Positions 5,192-6,792 of a stretch of 6,792 bases of DNA are shown here, piece after piece. The stretch is taken from contig JALULG010000198.1 of assembly GCA_027040785.1 (NCBI GenBank), positions 1 through 6,792 on the forward strand, written 5' to 3'. Numbering within the stretch: the stretch's first letter is position 1; each line of letters begins with the position of its first letter. The notes under the pieces are model-generated. The model saw nothing but the letters and a program-made list of their open reading frames with translations, ran no database searches and was not told the DNA's origin. Made by a program: the position numbers and the translations under genes. This DNA is from a bacterium (GTDB lineage Bacteria > Patescibacteriota > Patescibacteriia > JAACEG01).

Positions 5192-6455
5192 TATGATTCA
5201 ATCTTTTAAAATAGCCGTAAAAGGATTAAAATTAAATTTTTTAAGAACTTTTTTAACGACCTTGGGAGTTGTTATCGGTATTGCGGCAATTGTTATTGTG
5301 ATGAGTGCCGGAAAGAGTTTGGAAAATTTAATAGTTGATCAAGTGCAATCGTTTGGAACCGATATTATAGAAACGGAAATAAAAGTTCCAATAACCAAAA
5401 AAGGGGAAAGTAAGGGGTCTTCTGATTTAAGCGGTAGCGCATCCATAGCTACCGGAGTAATGATAACAACCTTGAAATTAAAGGATATGGAAGATATAAA
5501 TAAACTCCCCAATGTTATTGATTCTTATGCCGGTATATTGGGACAAGAACAAGTTAATTATAAAAATGAAATAAGAAAAGCGTTTTTATTCGGAGTGAGT
5601 CCTTCTTATATTGATATAGATAAAAGTGAAGTTGACTATGGACGTTTTTTTACCAATAACGAAAATAAATCTTTAAAAAAGGTGGCGGTTTTGGGTTCTA
5701 AAATGAAAGAAAAATTATTTCAAGACAGAAATCCGATCGGAAAAAATATTAAAATCAGAGGACAAAATTTTAAGGTTATCGGTGTAATGAAAAAAAGAGG
5801 CGCAATGATGTTTATGGATTTTGATGATTATATTTATATTCCGGTTAAAACGGCGCAGAAAAGGGTTTTGGGAATAAACCATGTTGTTTATATGGTTCAT
5901 AAATTAAAAGATGTTAAAAAATCAAAAGAAACCGCTGAAGAGATTAAAGCTATTTTAAGAAGAAATCATAATATCAGTGATCCGGCGAAAGATGATTTTA
6001 GAGTAACGACAATGGAAGAAATGATGTCAATATTGGGAACGATTACTCAAGTGATTACTATTTTATTGTTGATGATTGTTTTGGTTTCTTCAGTTGTTGG
6101 AGGGGTGGGGGTTATGAATACAATGTTAGTGGTAATCAGCGAAAGAACCAAAGAAATTGGTCTCAGGAAATCTGTTGGAGCTAAAAATAAAGATATTTTA
6201 AATCAATTTTTGGCTGAAGCGATTATAATTTCTTTTTTGGGAGCATTGGGAGGAGTAATTTTGGGAATTTTAATTACTTATTTTATTTTTTTCTTGGCCA
6301 ATCATATATTTTTAATAAATTGGAAATTTTTTATCAGTTTAAACTCAATTTTTTTATCAATTATTTTTTCTTTTTTAATGGGAATATTTTTTGGAGTCTA
6401 TCCGGCTAAAAAAGCGTCAGCGCTTAATCCGATTGATGCTTTAAGAAGAGAATAA
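5184..6455 (+). CDS. MacB/FtsX-family ABC transporter permease (second of a tandem pair)
   Basis: The protein is 423 aa and is paralogous to the preceding permease along its whole length. TM1 is about 20-43 (in LNFLRTFLTTLGVVIGIAAIV), the extracytoplasmic domain about 44-285, TM2 287-312, TM3 343-372 and TM4 385-406. The ATPase-coupling signature ISERTKEIGLRKSVGAK occupies 318-334. The ectodomain carries VAVLGSKMKEKLFQDRNPIGKNI (167-189) and FKVIGV (196-201). Differences from its partner are a longer Ser/Gly/Lys-rich loop (about 70-92) and a Met-rich KKRGAMMFMDFDD segment (203-215) where the partner has KEKGKVAFQDYDN. It has no ATPase domain. The ATG lies within the end of the upstream gene (ATGAGTAA, 8-nt overlap), which points to translational coupling and fixed stoichiometry. 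The likely assembly is a heterodimer of the two permeases with an ATPase encoded elsewhere. The substrate is unknown. Confidence 0.93.
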   Translation: MSNMIQSFKIAVKGLKLNFLRTFLTTLGVVIGIAAIVIVMSAGKSLENLIVDQVQSFGTDIIETEIKVPITKKGESKGSSDLSGSASIATGVMITTLKLKDMEDINKLPNVIDSYAGILGQEQVNYKNEIRKAFLFGVSPSYIDIDKSEVDYGRFFTNNENKSLKKVAVLGSKMKEKLFQDRNPIGKNIKIRGQNFKVIGVMKKRGAMMFMDFDDYIYIPVKTAQKRVLGINHVVYMVHKLKDVKKSKETAEEIKAILRRNHNISDPAKDDFRVTTMEEMMSILGTITQVITILLLMIVLVSSVVGGVGVMNTMLVVISERTKEIGLRKSVGAKNKDILNQFLAEAIIISFLGALGGVILGILITYFIFFLANHIFLINWKFFISLNSIFLSIIFSFLMGIFFGVYPAKKASALNPIDALRRE

Positions 6456-6456
6456 T

Positions 6457-6792
6457 ATGAAAATTAAAGGGATAGTTGTTAAAGGTGATGGACAAGGAGG
6501 CCTTTTAGGTTTTCCAACCGCCAATATTAAAACTGAGAATATTAATACTTTGAGTTACGGAGTTTATTCTTGTTCTGTTTTATATAAAAATAAATATTTT
6601 AAAGGCGCTTTACATTATGGTCCTAAAAAAACTTTTAATAAAAAAATATCTTTGGAAATTTTTTTACTTGATTTTAAAGGAAATTTATACGAAAAAGATT
6701 TAACGATTTTTATTAATAAAAAAATTAGAGATGTACAAAAATTTAGTTCAAAAGAAGAATTGGTTAAACAAATAAAAAAAGATATTAAAAAG
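6457..6792 (+). CDS. Single-domain riboflavin kinase (flavokinase), 3' end cut by window
   Basis: There are 112 codons from the ATG with no stop before the window ends. The domain normally spans about 125 aa, so only a few residues should be missing. Riboflavin kinase makes FMN from riboflavin and ATP in the cytoplasm. Seen: GIVVKGDGQGGLLGFPTAN (5-23), containing the nucleotide/metal-binding GFPTAN motif; YGVYSCSV (34-41); a HYGPKKTF segment (53-60) where RibF proteins usually read (I)GxxPTF; SLEIFLLDF (65-73), with E67 as the expected catalytic Glu; LYEKDLTIFINKKIRDVQKFSSKEELVKQIKKDI (77-110), the conserved closing region. In most bacteria this domain is the C-terminal half of bifunctional RibF. 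Here the ATG stands 1 nt after the previous stop and no FMN adenylyltransferase domain precedes it. The 1-nt gap implies co-translation with the permeases. It resembles the ribF C-terminal half but should not be named as the full enzyme. Confidence 0.85.
   Translation, partial: MKIKGIVVKGDGQGGLLGFPTANIKTENINTLSYGVYSCSVLYKNKYFKGALHYGPKKTFNKKISLEIFLLDFKGNLYEKDLTIFINKKIRDVQKFSSKEELVKQIKKDIKK

Noticed and set aside
1..6792. Alternative genetic code with TGA read as Gly or Trp, as in some CPR lineages
   Set aside because: All full genes read through with the standard bacterial code, end in TAA, and keep TGG for Trp and GGN for Gly at conserved sites.

Overview
The window is AT-rich (by eye about two thirds A+T) and almost entirely coding. 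All genes lie on the + strand, are separated by 1 to 21 nt or overlap, and every visible stop codon is TAA. Most starts have A/T-rich upstream stretches with no Shine-Dalgarno sequence. Tight packing, a DUF5671-type membrane protein, a riboflavin kinase without its usual FMN adenylyltransferase half, and frr directly followed by an RseP-type protease suggest an uncultivated Patescibacteria (CPR) genome. This is an inference from style and gene content, not from a marker phylogeny. Nothing suggests a TGA-recoded genetic code.

Layout: (1) positions 1-125, the C-terminal tail of a protein resembling a DNA polymerase III delta'/clamp-loader subunit; (2) 130-1203, a lipoprotein with seven Asp-box repeats, predicted to be a seven-bladed beta-propeller; (3) 1219-1767, ribosome recycling factor (frr); (4) 1785-2954, RseP/RasP-type site-2 protease; (5) 2976-3926, a five-helix membrane protein with a DUF5671-like N-terminal half and a pseudopilin-like C-terminal ectodomain; (6) 3941-5191 and (7) 5184-6455, two tandem paralogous MacB/FtsX-type ABC permeases with an 8-nt overlap; (8) 6457 to the window end, a single-domain riboflavin kinase cut off before its stop.

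No convincing promoter is visible, and the spacing fits one long transcript or a few overlapping ones. Two terminator-like hairpins exist: a weak one at the very end of rseP (2923-2950), and a much better inverted repeat followed by a T-run inside the first codons of the first permease (3983-4017). Functionally the segment is dominated by the cell envelope: a surface lipoprotein, an intramembrane protease, a membrane protein with an extracytoplasmic pilin-like domain, and a probable heterodimeric permease pair. The ATPase and membrane-fusion partner of that pair are not in the window. These are interleaved with housekeeping genes for replication, ribosome recycling and FMN synthesis.

There are no RNA genes, CRISPR arrays, insertion sequences or phage genes. 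No stretch longer than 21 nt lies outside a gene. I see no clear new defence or mobile system. The most interesting points are the complete seven-module propeller lipoprotein, the DUF5671-pilin fusion and the intragenic hairpin.
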